In this document: positions 24,201 to 36,050 of the stretch, in pieces | Layout of the letters: each line of letters begins with the position of its first letter | Position numbering within the stretch: the first letter of the stretch is position 1 | NCBI GenBank assembly: GCA_030068075.1 | Contig: CM057841.1 | Span: 38,357,030 to 38,421,029 of the forward strand | DNA: 64,000 nt | Direction: 5' to 3' | Source of the DNA: Paguma larvata | Taxonomy: Eukaryota; Chordata; Mammalia; Carnivora; Viverridae | Made by a program: the position numbers and the translations under genes | Notes under the pieces: model-generated | Database searches by the model: none | Seen by the model: only the letters and a program-made list of their open reading frames with translations | Told to the model about the DNA's origin: nothing

Positions 24201-25345
24201 AGCTTCAAGTAACCTTTTCTGATCTTTGAACAGTAGCAAATACCACTGTATTCCTTAGGCAAAGGTTGGTCCTCTTAGAACACTTAGAAAATTGTACTTT
24301 TTAATTTACATGTAATTAATATATTTAAATTATATGTATAACATATGGGCAATAGTCAAATAGTCAAATAAAGATGAATGGCCATTAAAAAGAATTTTAG
24401 AGAAGCAGTGCATAATAACATTTTCAATTTCTGTATTAATCACATTCAGATTTCCAATTAGACATTTCTAACTGCAATGGAAGCTAATTTTGCTACAAAG
24501 AATGAATTTTACTTCAACTCAAGAGAAAAAACTGAGAAAAAAGTATTTTATTCATTTTATTAGATGCTTATAAGTGTGAATATTTTTTCCTTTGACAATA
24601 ATCTGAAGTTTATGCAAATAAATTAGTGAGCAAAGGAGAATTTGGTAAGCTTGTAATACAGATATATTACTAAAATAAACATGGTTTATGTAGCTCTCAG
24701 TTGATAATTAATCTTTTAGTAGGTATAAATAATGGAATTTGTTTGGTGTAAAAGTGGTGACTAAAACCATTTGTTATTTCTATTTATTTCAAATGACTTA
24801 CAAGAATGCAATTAATTGCGGGCTCTCAAATGCAGTCCCTTATAATTGGCGATGTGACATTATTAACTGTCCTCAGATGCAGAGAAATTGGTGTTTCTTT
24901 AATATGAATTTCCTAATTTTTAGAATATAAACAACAGCATAATAAAATATTTCCTTTGTTAATAAATTTTGATAATGCCCTTTTACTCTTCATGGTAGTA
25001 TCTGGGCAGAAAATAGGAAACTAGAAAAGACCCGTTGTAAGAGGAATATATGAAAGCCTAAGTCTGATATTCCAGAGTCCAGTTCCATTGTCATCAAGGC
25101 AAAGGCAGGATTGGAAACAGGCCTAAGATCAGGTGCCCTTAGATACCTGGTGATTGGATTTCATATGTAAAGACTTTGAAGAGTAATTCAGGACTGATGA
25201 ATTGGGAACAGTATTGAATTTGGAAGCCAAGGACACTATTGCTATTTTAGGATCGATCATCCATGTACCACAAACCCCCTGTATGACACAAGTTTGGCTC
25301 TCTTAGTAGAATTTTCAGAGTGTGCATCATATAAGAAGTTGCCTT
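21260..25345. other. Unassigned 4-kb stretch, no gene recognised
   Basis: No SINE and no L1 piece I can name. About 21360-21900 may be a very old interspersed repeat (unassigned). A purine tract (AAAG/AAGA units) lies at about 23868-23900 and gives rise to the lysine-rich part of a 146-codon + strand frame (23752-24192), which shows no domain and is probably chance. The rest is AT-rich. Confidence 0.45.
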
Positions 25346-25346
25346 T

Positions 25347-25595
25347 AAAAATAAGGATTAAAATTTTTTTGATGTTTATTTATTTTTGAAAGAGAGTGAG
25401 AAGAGATGGACAGAGCATGAGTTGGGGAGGGGCAGAGAGAGACATACACACAAAATCCAAAGCAGGTTCCAGTCTCTGAGCTCTCAGCTCAGAGCCCGAT
25501 GTGGGGCTTGAACTCGCAAGCCGGGAGATCATGATCTGAGCCAAAGCCAGACACTCAACTGACTGAGCCACCAAAGCACTCCAAAAATATGGATT
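25347..25595 (-). mobile_element. SINEC-type SINE with TSD
   Basis: Reverse felid SINE, body about 25360-25582, with GGGGAGGGGCAGAGAGAG, GAGCCCGATGTGGGGCTTG and GACTGAGCCACCAAAGCACTCC. A 13-bp TSD with one mismatch, AAAAATAAGGATT/AAAAATATGGATT, lies at 25347-25359 and 25583-25595. Confidence 0.92.
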
Positions 25596-26090
25596 TTTTA
25601 AATATCCAGGAAGTCGTCTTCAAATATGCCAAGTTTAGACTCCAGAAAGGCAAAAATACAGCAACTTCTCAAAAGCTGATACCCACGATTAGTCATCTGT
25701 GATTCTACAGATCTTTTAAATACATTTCTTTTATATTGTTTTATTTTTCATATTTCAATGAGGTTGGTTATGTGTTCATCTTCCCTCTTTTCTAAATCCC
25801 TTTAATAAAGTGTAAAGGATGAGATCCCAGAAGAGAGCCTGAGTCTGAAACATCCCTCTTCTCATTATGATAACTATATGGTTAAGAGCAAATTTCTTAA
25901 CTTGAGTCTTTCAGAATCTTCACATGAGATCTGGGATCATAATAGTATAAACACAATAGGGCATCTGTGGTGCCAGAAAGTAAAAAAGTGCTCAAAAACA
26001 AAACAATATCAAAACCACAATGATGGGGGTAAGTCATTGGACACAAGAGTCAAGTGAAAGGACTCCCAATGGGCAAAGCTAGAACATTTT

Positions 26091-26338
26091 AAACAACAAA
26101 ATAGGGGCACCTGGGTGGCTCAGTCGGTTGGGCGGCCGACTTCGGCTCAGGTCATGATCTCACGGTCTGTGAGTTCGAGCCCCGCGTCGGGCTCTGTGCT
26201 GACAGCTCAGAGCCTGGAGCCTCCTTCGGATTCTGTGTCTCCCTCTCTCTCTGCCCCTTCCCCACTCATGCTCTGTCTCTCTCTGTCTCAGAAATAAATA
26301 AACATTAAAAAAAATTAAAAAAAATAAACAACAAAATA
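26091..26338 (+). mobile_element. Young SINEC_Fc-type SINE with 13-bp TSD
   Basis: Body 26104-26325, close to the felid consensus: CTGGGTGGCTCAGTCGG, GAGTTCGAGCCCCGCG (intact B box), ACAGCTCAGAGCCTGGAGCC, CTCTCTCTGCCCC, AATAAATAAACATT. Exact TSD AAACAACAAAATA at 26091-26103 and 26326-26338. Shares the GGGCGGCCGAC variant with the inverted copy at 26902, so both belong to one sublineage. Confidence 0.95.
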
Positions 26339-26889
26339 AAGTAGATTATAACCCCAAATATAAAATAAATGTACATGAGTCCATACTGATATAAACTAAT
26401 GCTCAAGTTTAACATCAATAGCATCATCAATAATTCACAGTGATAGCATGTACCCTTGACCTTATGTGATGAAAATAGCAATTTATCTCTTTCCCCCCAC
26501 AGTAAACCATAACCCCAGTTTCATCACGAGAAAAAAAATCGGACAAATTTCAGTAGAGGGACATTGTATGAAATACCTGACCAGTACTCCTCAAAACTGT
26601 CAAGCTTATCATAAACAATAGAAGCCTGAGAAACTGTCACAGCCAAGAGAAGGCTAAGGACACATGACAACTAAATAGAATATGGTGTCCTGGATAGAAT
26701 CCTGGAAGGAAAAAAAAGACATAAGGAAAAACAAAGTAAATATGAAAAGTATGAATTTCAGTTAATACTGAATGTAGCAATATTGGCTCATTGATTTTAC
26801 AGATATAAAACACATGAATATAATATAGTAATAGGGAAAACTGGGTGTGAGTTTTATGGAACCCTTTATACTATCTTTGCTATTTTCAT

Positions 26890-27138
26890 ACAAATGTAAT
26901 ACGTTCTTTTTTTTAAATTTTTTAATGTTTATTTATTTTTGAGAGACATAGAGGCACAGCGTGAACAGGGGAAGGGCAGAGAGAGAGGGAGACACAGAAT
27001 GCAAAGCAGGCTCCAAGCTCTGAGCCATCAGCACAGAGCCCGATGTGGGGCTCGAACTCACAGACCGCGAGATCATGACCTAAGCGGAAGTCGGCCGCCC
27101 AACCGACTGAGCCACCCAGGCGCCCCACAAATGTAATA
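26890..27138 (-). mobile_element. Young SINEC_Fc-type SINE, inverted, with 12-bp TSD
   Basis: Body about 26902-27126 in reverse: TTAATGTTTATTTATTTTTG tail, GAGCCCGATGTGGGGCTCG, and GTCGGCCGCCCAACCGACTG then CACCCAGGCGCCCC. Exact TSD ACAAATGTAATA at 26890-26901 and 27127-27138. Opposite in orientation to its neighbours on both sides. Confidence 0.95.
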
Positions 27139-27174
27139 AGTTATAAAAATTAAATTTTTATTAAAAAGAAAAAG

Positions 27175-27411
27175 TCCAGTGCCCTGGGGCACCTGAGTGG
27201 CTCAGTCAGTCAAGTGTCTGACTCTTGGTTTTGACTCAGGTCATGATCTCACGGCTTTGTGGGTTGGAGGCCTGCATCAGGCTCTGTGCTGGCAGTGTGG
27301 AGCTTGCTTGGGATTCTCTCTCACCCTCTCTCTCTGTCCCTCCCCCATTTGTGCTCTCTCTAAATAAATAAATAAACTTAAAAATAAAAATAAAAAAAAC
27401 ATTCAGTGCCC
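27175..27411 (+). mobile_element. Older SINEC-type SINE
   Basis: Body about 27185-27400, starting GGGGCACCTGAGTGGCTC, with the CTTGCTTGGGATTCTC and CCTCTCTCTCTGTCCC variants of an older SINE subfamily and an AAATAAATAAATAAAC tail. TSD of about 10 bp, TCCAGTGCCC/TTCAGTGCCC, at 27175-27184 and 27402-27411. Confidence 0.9.
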
Positions 27412-28690
27412 AGGACTTCCTAATCACTGTATCTAATACAGTGCCTAATACTTCAGTCACCGTGTCTCTATTCAGAAACCTGACCGAAGCATTCTGGGCC
27501 ATGGTACAATCTAGTTGCAATCAAAGTCATAGTTCTGTGGACACAGAGGCATGTGGATCTTGGTTTTGTGGGATCTGAGGCTTATGCCTTTGGAGGATTT
27601 GCTTTGAAAAGAAGAATGCAAAGTTAATACACATTTGATTATGAGTATGTGCATAAGTTTGGGTCCATTCTAATGTCTTAATAAGGCCCATACAACTGAA
27701 TGGTCCTGAAGTTTCAACTTCGTTAATTTACCTCTGCAGGTAAAACTGATGTAACAGAGATCTATACGAAAGCATGAGAGTAAAAAGATTATTATTATTA
27801 TTAGGAAAATGATTGGTGTCTACTTTTTGTTGGTCTCCCTTTATTCACACATCCATATGATTAGACATACTTAATGTTTTTTAATTATAAGTTAATATAG
27901 ACAATGACTGACTGCCTACCTCCTGATATTTAGCACATATTTTCTATCTTATCACCTGACTTGGAACAATCAGAATTTCTCCTTAAATCCACGAGATCAA
28001 GGAATTCAAACATAGTGGCAAGATTGGTTTCTGGTAAAATTTTGATGAAAATCTTCCATTGAAAGAAAGAAGGGGAGGCAATGAGTGCAGGTACAGGTGA
28101 AGACATTTTAGTTCCTACAGGATGCCAAGTAGGAGGGAATTTCTGTTGGCTTCTATTTTCTTATGTTATGATATAGGTCGTTAGCTGAGAGTAAGGAAGA
28201 CAAGACTGGTATAGCAGTTTTGAGGACAGATGAGAAGGTGTGAAGAAGTGGTTGTGGAGAGGGAAGAAAAAAATAAGAATGTTGGATTGCTGAGCAATAC
28301 TATAGGCATTTGGCATTTGTGATCATAAACTTAAGTAAGATTACTTAGCACAATTTTGTGCTCTTCTACAGCAGAGCCCACCTGCTTAGCGCAGTAATGA
28401 AGTTTACCCTTGGCAAAGATATTTACCAGATAAACATGGTAGAGGGAGAGGGGAACGAAGGGGTCCTCAATCTTTGTGAAGGTGTGAATACAGTAACAGG
28501 TCTTAGTGAACTATATGCAATCCCACCAGACACTGTCTTTTCTAAAGTTGGTAGCTTTAGAATCACAGTTTCTTCTCCCTGAAATAATTATTTCTTTGGG
28601 AAAGTCATGAGCAAACTGTCGTAATTTTTTGCTTCCTTTTTTATATTTCCAAGGATATCTGTGTTTCCCTCTATCATTCTGTCTTTTAAA
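27412..28690. other. Unassigned stretch
   Basis: No repeat or exon recognised. A short (ATT)n run is at about 27790-27803. A 74-codon frame at 28358-28582 is not recognisable. Confidence 0.45.
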
Positions 28691-28694
28691 ATAA

Positions 28695-28926
28695 TAATTC
28701 ATCGTTGGAGTAGTTGGGTGGCTCAGTCTGGCAGTAAGCGTCCAACTTCAGCTCAGGTCATGATATCTCCGTTCATGAGTTTGAGCCCCACATTGGACAC
28801 TCTGCTGTTGGCACAGGGCACACTTCGGATCCTCTGTCCCTCTCTCCCTTTGTCCCTCACCCACTCATGCTCATTCTCTCTCTCAAAAATAAACATTAAA
28901 AAATTCTTTATAAAGTAATTCATCGT
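28695..28926 (+). mobile_element. Diverged SINEC-type SINE with 11-bp TSD
   Basis: Body about 28706-28915 in plus orientation, with TTGGGTGGCTCAGTCTGG, a mutated B box (GAGTTTGAGCCCC), CTTCGGATCCTCTGTCCC and an AAAATAAACATTAAAA tail. Exact TSD TAATTCATCGT at 28695-28705 and 28916-28926. Confidence 0.92.
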
Positions 28927-28959
28927 AAATATCAGAGATATTTTAAAATAATTATTCAT

Positions 28960-30500
28960 ATATCATTATAATTATTATTAAAATGAAATATCTATTATCA
29001 TTCAGTGTATACATGGCATCTTTATGTATTCATTTTTAACCCATTTACACCCAACCTCTCAAGAAGATAAAATCCATCTGCACAAACACTTTGTCTTGTC
29101 CAATAAGATAGTGTTTGCCTCATGTAGTAGTCAGATTTCTTTATAAGCATTAATACATGAGTACATGAATGAGTGTATGTAGGGTATGAGTTTCTATCTT
29201 ATTATTTGTCAATTCCTGAGGGTTAGCACAGTATCTGTTGTTTTATAGACATAATTAATCTTTGCTCAAAAACAAAATGAATTTCTGAATCCTGTACTAT
29301 CTGTAAAGCTTGATATTGAAGATATACATCTGTTTACTCAGCAAGACTTTCCTATGTGTACCTACGATCAATTTCTTTGCTAGTAGTAATCCATCCAAGT
29401 TAGTCATATAGGTTAGACTCTCCTGATATAGTAAACTACTGTAGTTTTTGAAAAAGCATTATAGAATTCTTAATAATTATTCATGCTCTCAATTATAATA
29501 CTTTGGCTTATTTAGGGTTTAAACATGAATATCCATGTACCAAATGTAGTATTTCTCTTTAGGAAGGCTTATTCTTGGCTTGCTCTAAACCCCTAGTGAG
29601 GGCAATTATAACATTTCCTTTATTTTGGCAGTAAAGGTAGTGGAACAAATATATTCTTTTGGGTTAACAGAAGTATAATACAAATTCCAGTTATCATCTT
29701 AGTCATTAACTTGATCATGTAGGCATGTCTTATAGGCTGTGTTTAGAGTAATATAAGAATGGAAAACATTGTAGGAGAGATTAGAAATATTTACAAACTA
29801 AGTCTCTACTGAATGACCAACTTTTATCACGTCTGGCAAGGCTGCATCAATAAAAGTTACTTTAGATTTGATACATAATTTTTTATCAGCTTTTTTTCCC
29901 TTGAGGCATGGCAGTAAAAGAAGTGTATCTTGATAAGAATAACCTGCAGTGGGCATGATCTTCACATTACCTAGAATTGATCTCATGAATAATTGTTTTA
30001 ATTATGCCAGAAAGTACATTTCTACTGTTGGCCATAACCACTCTTGTAGGCATGAAAGTGCCTTTATTGGTAAGCTCCAATACTGTGAATATCTTACAGG
30101 CAGTACAGAAAAGCTCTAAAAGCTTGATGAGAAATCTTGACAGTGAACATATAATGGTGATGTGTGCTTAATAAGGAAGTAAGAAATCTTCTGCAAATTG
30201 GATTCTGGTATCTTCAATCAATCAATGGAGACCACACTTGTATCTTGAGGTCTGAGATGGAACATATTCTCTACTGATGGACATTATCAGTGGAGAGATA
30301 AATAATTGATGTGCAGATTCTATGAAGCTGATAATCAACTAAAGAGTTAAGATTCTCCTTTTTATAAAAATTTAGGGATTCATTTGCTATATTTATCAGA
30401 CATACATATTTTATAAGTAATTATATTATTCCCCCGCTTGTTTATTTCCTTTATATTTTCTATCCCTTTTTTCTTCTTCTCAATCTCTATAGTCAATAGA
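28960..30500. other. Unassigned stretch
   Basis: AT-rich. Around 29050-29280 there is weak similarity to an L2/MIR 3' end (CCTGAGGGTTAGCACAGTATCTG) that I do not consider firm. No gene recognised. Confidence 0.4.
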
Positions 30501-30504
30501 TCTA

Positions 30505-30605
30505 GCTTTAAACAGCTGCTCCATTAATTACCAAGTTTGTGACCTTGAGGGAGTTATTTAATCTTCTTGAAACTTAGTTTCCTTCTAAAACAGCCAAGTT
30601 TGCAA
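30505..30605 (+). repeat. MIR SINE relic
   Basis: CCAAGTTTGTGACCTTGAGG followed by AGTTATTTAATCTTCTTGAA and TTAGTTTCCTT is the MIR core in sense orientation. Partial and diverged. Confidence 0.6.
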
Positions 30606-31085
30606 TTGATTTTGATAATTTATCAAAATCAACTAGTGCCCAAGACCTATTAGCTGCCCTTCCCATCTCTTTCCTACCCTGATGCCTCTTTTGTCCTTGC
30701 ACATTTGACACAAGCACATGTATGTGTGTATGTATGGGGGGATGTCTACATAGGTAGATTCTGTTTATTAAAGGTTAATGATAGTTCAAATATCCTAACA
30801 TTTTTACATGAATGATTTACAGAATTATGATAATTAAACAATTCTGTGGCTGACCAATTTTAGTTTCAGATACATCGTGAAAACTACACCCAGGTCAGGT
30901 ATGGACTCAGTTTCTGAGTTTTAACTGGGAATACTATACTTACTTGACCCTAATAGTTATGCTGGTAATTCCTACATTATACCAACCTTATACTTCCCAT
31001 GGCATTAGCTAGCTGAATTGAAAGCCATAAACCACAATTCAATTGAATGCTATACTTTTTACATAATATATCAGGTTCTAGCCTA
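30606..31085. other. Unassigned stretch
   Basis: No repeat family, exon or notable structure recognised. It includes a short TGTATGTGTGTATG run at about 30720. Confidence 0.4.
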
Positions 31086-31089
31086 AATA

Positions 31090-31195
31090 ACTATATTTAT
31101 CAGTTTTAAAGATGAAACAAGTACAGATAAGCAAAGTTGTTAATTTTTTCAAGTTCACAAAACATACAAGGAGTTTTGGGTCAGGCAATGAGCTC
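31090..31195 (-). repeat. MIR SINE relic
   Basis: Antisense MIR core: TTTTAAAGATGAAACAAGTACAG, then AAAGTTGTTAATTTTTTCAAG and CACAAAACATACAAGG correspond to the family's TTTTACAGATGAGGAAACTG...GGTCACACAGCTAG order (written here as short pieces only). Confidence 0.5.
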
Positions 31196-31317
31196 ATCAG
31201 TGGGTCCATAAGGGTGGAGAAAATGTGTTCTCTTTCCTAAAGGAGGAAATGGACATTCATAACAATGAGTATTTTGAGTGATTTCATTGTGCATAGAGTA
31301 AGATTTCTTTAGGTTTT

Positions 31318-31440
31318 AATTCTGCCTGGGTATAAGCTCTTAACCTCTTCCGAGCTTCACTTGGCAGATGAGAACAATTAATATATACCTTACAGGGACA
31401 TCAGGGAAATTCAGAGAGCTAACATGTAGGAAAACAGAAG
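31318..31440 (+). repeat. MIR SINE relic
   Basis: Sense MIR core: AAGCTCTTAACCTCTTCCGAG, CACTTGGCAGATGAGAAC, ATATATACCTTACAGGGA and AGAGAGCTAACATG in family order. Diverged. Confidence 0.5.
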
Positions 31441-33130
31441 CCATTATAAAAACACAGTGGACGGTTGTCACTGAAACCCAAGCACATATTTTGTGGGAGC
31501 AGAAAGGTGTTGCCAATTGAGTTTCCCTAGAGGCAGCCTAAACAATGGAGATAAACAGTCAGCAAATTTACTAAAGGGTGATTTGAGGATTTATACCCTG
31601 GGAGTGTAAGAGCAGACACTGGAACAGGCAAAAGTCCCTGAGCCGCAATGCATCCCCAGTATAGATCAAGCCCATAAGAAACCCTGGAGCTGCAATGCTC
31701 TTTTAGAGTTAGGACAGTTTTTAGATTCCCATGTTGACCAGTCACTGGATACAGGCTGCCTCTGAAATGAAGCATGAATTTGGACAAAGAGAAACTTTAA
31801 ACTAACACAGTCCCTCAATGAGTGCAGAAAGCAGACAGACATCTTAACCTAGTACTCCTATAAGATGGGAGAATATTTCTCGATTCCAGACTGGAGACCT
31901 GGATTTGCATCAGAGAAGGAAAGGTGTTTGAGTGTCGTGGTTAGGGGAGAGGTGTTGTAAAAGCCTACACAGAAGAGGGGATATTTGGATTTTGTCTTAG
32001 ACTTGATAAACTCTGAGAGTTCTATTTATGCACATGTTCACGCAGAGTGAACACCCTAAACAGTAGACATTTTATTAGTTTGATCTCATACTATTTAATA
32101 TCGAAGCAAGAGCTCAGAGATGAAGTATTACATTCAGGTACTTTTTCTCTCTTGAAGAGGTAATTTCACCTGATAGGATGATAGCCTTTTATGATAGATC
32201 TGTATTGTTTCTCTGACACCATTTAGTCTTTGCAAGAGTGAAGTGTATTCTGAAAGAAGTATCCATTAGCTCATGGACACACGCAGAGGTCACTGATAAA
32301 TACCAAATATAACCATTTTTAGAGAGATTGGCGCAACAATCTATGTTTTTATTCAAGGGCAACTGCACAACTTCGTTCTGGTGTTGACTTAACTACTTCT
32401 TGATGTCTTATTTTTCTTCCAAATGATCTTGTAACAGACGATATAAAAGTCTTGTCAACTTGTGGTTTGCAGAAGATAAGCGTCCAAAAGCACTTTCTAG
32501 CCCAAGTTCCCCTCACAAACTTGTCTTTAAAAACAGGTGGGCTGCATGGCATTACGACCTCCTGCTTTATGTGAAGTTTAATTGCAAAGGAGGCATCATT
32601 CAACCTAACTTATCCGTGGCATTCTGTACTAGCTTACAACTTTTCTATTTTTCATTGGCCTGCCTATTTTATAAGCAAATAGGTGATAATGTGGAATTAC
32701 TTCATTTACTTGAGGTTAACCAACCATCATTTCACAGATCACTTAATTCAAAGGAGAAACAACTTCACATCATTAAAAAACTGGCACTTAACTGCTGTTA
32801 GACACTAATTGTTCCTAACTGGCACCAAGATATCTTGTTTGAGTCACAAGAAATGTTCAGTCACATAAGAAGACCTGGGACACAGAACTGACAAAGTGGA
32901 GAGGAAATTACATTTAAGATGTGCCACCTAGGGGAAGCCCAAAGAATTAAACCTTTATTTGAGCAGAAAGAGACTGATTTATATAAAGAAGAGTCTTACC
33001 TTCTTTATGTTGGAATAAATAATATCAACTCAGTTATACTCACAGATTGGTATTCTGTGGTTCCCTCTGTGCTGGGGGGAATTTTTACCTTTCTCTAGTT
33101 TATCCCAAGCCTGTAAGACATATTATTCTA
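31441..33130. other. Unassigned stretch with overlapping open frames
   Basis: No mobile element recognised in about 1.7 kb. The 32349-32801 part has open frames on both strands (84 codons antisense at 32349-32603; 113 codons sense at 32460-32801), with no domain I recognise. A weak acceptor-like GTTTGCAG precedes 32472 and a CAG|GTGGGC donor-like site is at about 32536. No more than a candidate for conservation testing. Confidence 0.35.
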
Positions 33131-33134
33131 ATAT

Positions 33135-33275
33135 TACAACTATCAGCTACTATGTTTGACCACTAGCATATAAAGCACAGAGCACTCAGCCAAGCATTTC
33201 AAATCCTTTGCATTTGACAATGGAGAGCTGAAAAAACTGAGAGACAGAGCTGTTTCATAACTTTTCTAAAGCGCC
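33135..33275 (-). repeat. MIR SINE relic
   Basis: Antisense MIR: CACTCAGCCAAGCATTTCAAA followed by TTTGACAATGGAGAGCTGAA and the CTGTTTCATAACTTTTCTAA segment, matching the family's 3'-to-core order in reverse. Confidence 0.5.
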
Positions 33276-33349
33276 TGGTTAGGACATCATGAGCTTTAAA
33301 GTCAAATACATGTAAGTGTGAATCTCAGCTCTGCATTTTCTATCTCTGT

Positions 33350-34240
33350 GCACGGACTTTTCCTTTTAGCTAACCTGTTTCTAATTTGTGTTCTGATTAC
33401 TTTCAGTGACATTTTTTTGTCACTGTCAATGCCAAACACAGAAGCTATGCTTCCAATGCAATTTGAAGGCTCCACTGCAGCTGAGACCCATCAATGTTGT
33501 CACAACAGCTGATGCCTGGAGTCATGGGCACTGGTGTTAGTAAGACTGCCACTATTTAATTCCCTGAAGAAGTTACTAGCTCTTCCAATACAGACAGTCT
33601 GCTTTTGCTGCTCAAAGTCATTAAAATATACTTTCTAATTATTTTTTGAATTTGATCTTGTAAGAAACTAAGAGTGAGGTTGCAGGAGAAGAAGATATGG
33701 ACAAAAGGCATGGTAGATTTTGTATGTCGTACTCCTCACCAAGACATCAACCTGGAACCAAGTTGGATATGAAAGAAGGGTAGCTCAGATGAATTAAGGC
33801 ATTCTCAACTTGTCCTCTATATATTGTCTCTCACAGCCTATTCCAACAATCATCTCCACCTGAAATGACCTGAAATGAACCTCCTTGGGTTTTCAATAAT
33901 GTAGCTTGTAGCAGCGGCCAAATAGCAGGTGGATACACTCACCAACAGGCAGCCAACTAGACTAGCTAATACTACTTTTACAACCAAGACTTCAATAAGG
34001 GCACAGCTAAACAATCTGTAAATTTACTGCCGAGGATCAAACACTATAAGAATTTATCATTAGGTTTGTGAAATACTAAATAAAGTAGTTCAGCTATTCC
34101 TTATAGTCCCTGCACTCTTCAGAACCACTATGTATTTATGACTCAACTGTCAAATAACCTTTTTTTCTAAAGGCACTGTTACCCCTTTGACTAAAAAGAA
34201 AAATGATTCCTCTATGTTACTGATCTTTTAGGTAACTCAT
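33350..34240. other. Unassigned stretch
   Basis: No gene recognised. The beginning (33278-33345) may be a further MIR head in sense orientation. The 64-codon frame at 33318-33512 is not recognisable. Confidence 0.4.
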
Positions 34241-34243
34241 TGT

Positions 34244-34244
<1 letters not shown>

Positions 34245-34287
<43 letters not shown>
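34245..34287 (+). repeat. (GT)n microsatellite, about 21 perfect units
   Basis: Uninterrupted GT dinucleotide run of about 43 bp. Its length and purity make it likely to be polymorphic within the species and Z-DNA-prone. Confidence 0.97.
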
Positions 34288-34288
<1 letters not shown>

Positions 34289-34454
34289 TTGGGGAAATGG
34301 TGGTTAAAGAAGAAAACAGGAAATGAAGTTGTTTTTTGAACAACATAATTAATGTGATCTTTTAAGTTATACAGACCTGAGTTTTCATTGTCAACTTGAC
34401 AGAACAAAGATATTTGTAGAAAGAGAAGTCTAAAAATCTGAATTCATGTGTAGG

Positions 34455-34625
34455 TGTCTATCACCACCAAGCTCTAGGATTTGGGGGAAATTATATCACC
34501 TTTTCAAGGTCCACCTGTAATACTGAGATAATAATCACAACTAATCTATAGAGTTATTATAAGCAGGGGGATCATCTAAAGAAATTAGCAGCTAGCATTT
34601 AAAACACACTAAGTAACTGCTATGA
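34455..34625 (+). repeat. MIR SINE relic
   Basis: Sense MIR with GGGGGAAATTATATCACC, CACCTGTAATACTGAGATAA, TAATCTATAGAGTTATTATA and TTAGCAGCTAGCATTTAAAA in place of the family's core and 3' segments. Confidence 0.5.
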
Positions 34626-35975
34626 CTATGTCCACTATTCTTAGACACAGCAGAACGACCTTTTGCTGAGTATTTGGTCTTGTCCCTTAAGATCTATGTG
34701 AAGTTTCTACTGATGTTAAGCTGTGCTGAATCAACCTTCACATTATTTTTTTCCCTTCTTGTCTAAAACCTGGGGCTGGATTACCAAACCAGTCAAATCA
34801 GCATGCTTAGAACACCAGAAAAGCAAGTAAGAGATGCATCCAGAAAGCTGACAGAACTCATTAGCCCATCCTATCTTCTTTCTGATTGCACTCAATAAAC
34901 TACATGGCAGCATTACGTGGGAAGCAGAGGTCTCCCCAGAGTAAGTGTGCAGCTCTATCTCAGGTCAGGAAAGAGATATAACCAAACAAAGAGATGGTTC
35001 GGGACTTTGTCTTTCAAATTCTCCTGCATTTTTAAAAATATATATAAAGAGATATCCTAGCTCCAGGAAAATGATGATCCTAGGTGTGGTAGGGATTAGA
35101 TAATTCGATACAGGGATTCTCTGTGTCTTACTTATAGCCTGTAGGGGAAAAGGACATAGAAAATTGTGTATGGAAGCACAGATAAGACCATTATGCTTTG
35201 ACTTCAGAAAAATTAAAATACAATTATAGCTAATAGATAATTATAGTACCATTAAGGTGATGAGTTAATTATTATATTAATTGGCAGGTTAATGGAACTC
35301 CAGTATGGATTTTTAAAGTCTGAATTTAAATAACAGGAAAACAATATGTTAAGAATTTTCTCTAGATAATTTATCTGCACAAAAATGCATTTTTCCCCAT
35401 GGATTTCTGATGGCATATTTATTCCACTCAACTGATACTTTGTAAACACATAAGAAAGCATAGTAGACACCAATAATATGTAATGAGTACATAAACTTTA
35501 AAGACTAAATGTGTAATTTGAAATATGATGTTGGCTTTGTTTTAACTTGATTTTTAGATCTCAAAATAAATGATTAAAGTGAATTTGTCATATTTTTCTT
35601 ATTTAATATCTGTGACCTTTGCATGTCTTCTTAGGTTGAATTACAGACAGTTCTGACTGGCACCAGTCATTCTAATACCTGTTAATGTTTGCTCTACTTT
35701 GGGTGGTCTACCAGAAACTGTAACCTTAACTAAATCAATCCTGGGCTAATTCTGTGCTGGAAGTCTGAATGATTAGTAGAAAGCATGGGTTTTACAGTTT
35801 CAGAGGCTAAATTTCCATATAGTCCCCAAGCATAGAATTTTCAGAAAGCTACTTAACCATCTTAAGTTTGTCTCCTCGTTTATAATTTTTGAAACTGCCA
35901 GCAAAACCTTTGCCAGAGTTATGCCCATTTAAGTTCACAGATTCCCAAGAAGGAAAGATTTCTTTTGGTAGGTGA
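34626..35975. other. Mostly unassigned stretch
   Basis: No exon recognised. At about 35785-35885 there is a weak sense MIR (AAAGCTACTTAACCATCTTA, GTTTGTCTCCTCGTTTATAA). The remainder is AT-rich. Confidence 0.4.
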
Positions 35976-35977
35976 AT

Positions 35978-36050
35978 CCTATCTATAGATAGATAGATAG
36001 ATACATAGATACATAGATAGATAGACACATAGATAGACAGACTGATTGAT
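35978..36050 (+). repeat. (GATA)n microsatellite, imperfect
   Basis: Tetranucleotide repeat of AGAT/GATA units with ACAT and GACA interruptions. Likely length-variable. Confidence 0.93.

Larger units (their letters stand above)
25950..27170 (+). mobile_element. Old L1 3' UTR, split by two SINEs
   Basis: Recognised by the wording of an old mammalian L1 3' UTR: CAGTGATAGCATGTACCC, then GACCAGTACTCCTCAAAACT, AAACTGTCACAGCCAAGAG, GACAACTAAATAGAATATGG and CTATCTTTGCTATTTTC, ending in A-rich sequence near 27170. Interrupted by SINEs at 26104-26325 (+) and 26902-27126 (-). Subfamily not determined (L1MB/MC-like by impression). Confidence 0.65.

Noticed and set aside
26104..26325. tRNA gene-like A and B boxes
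   Set aside because: Belongs to a tRNA-derived SINE, as do all other such boxes here; the sequence does not form a complete tRNA and has SINE tail and TSD.
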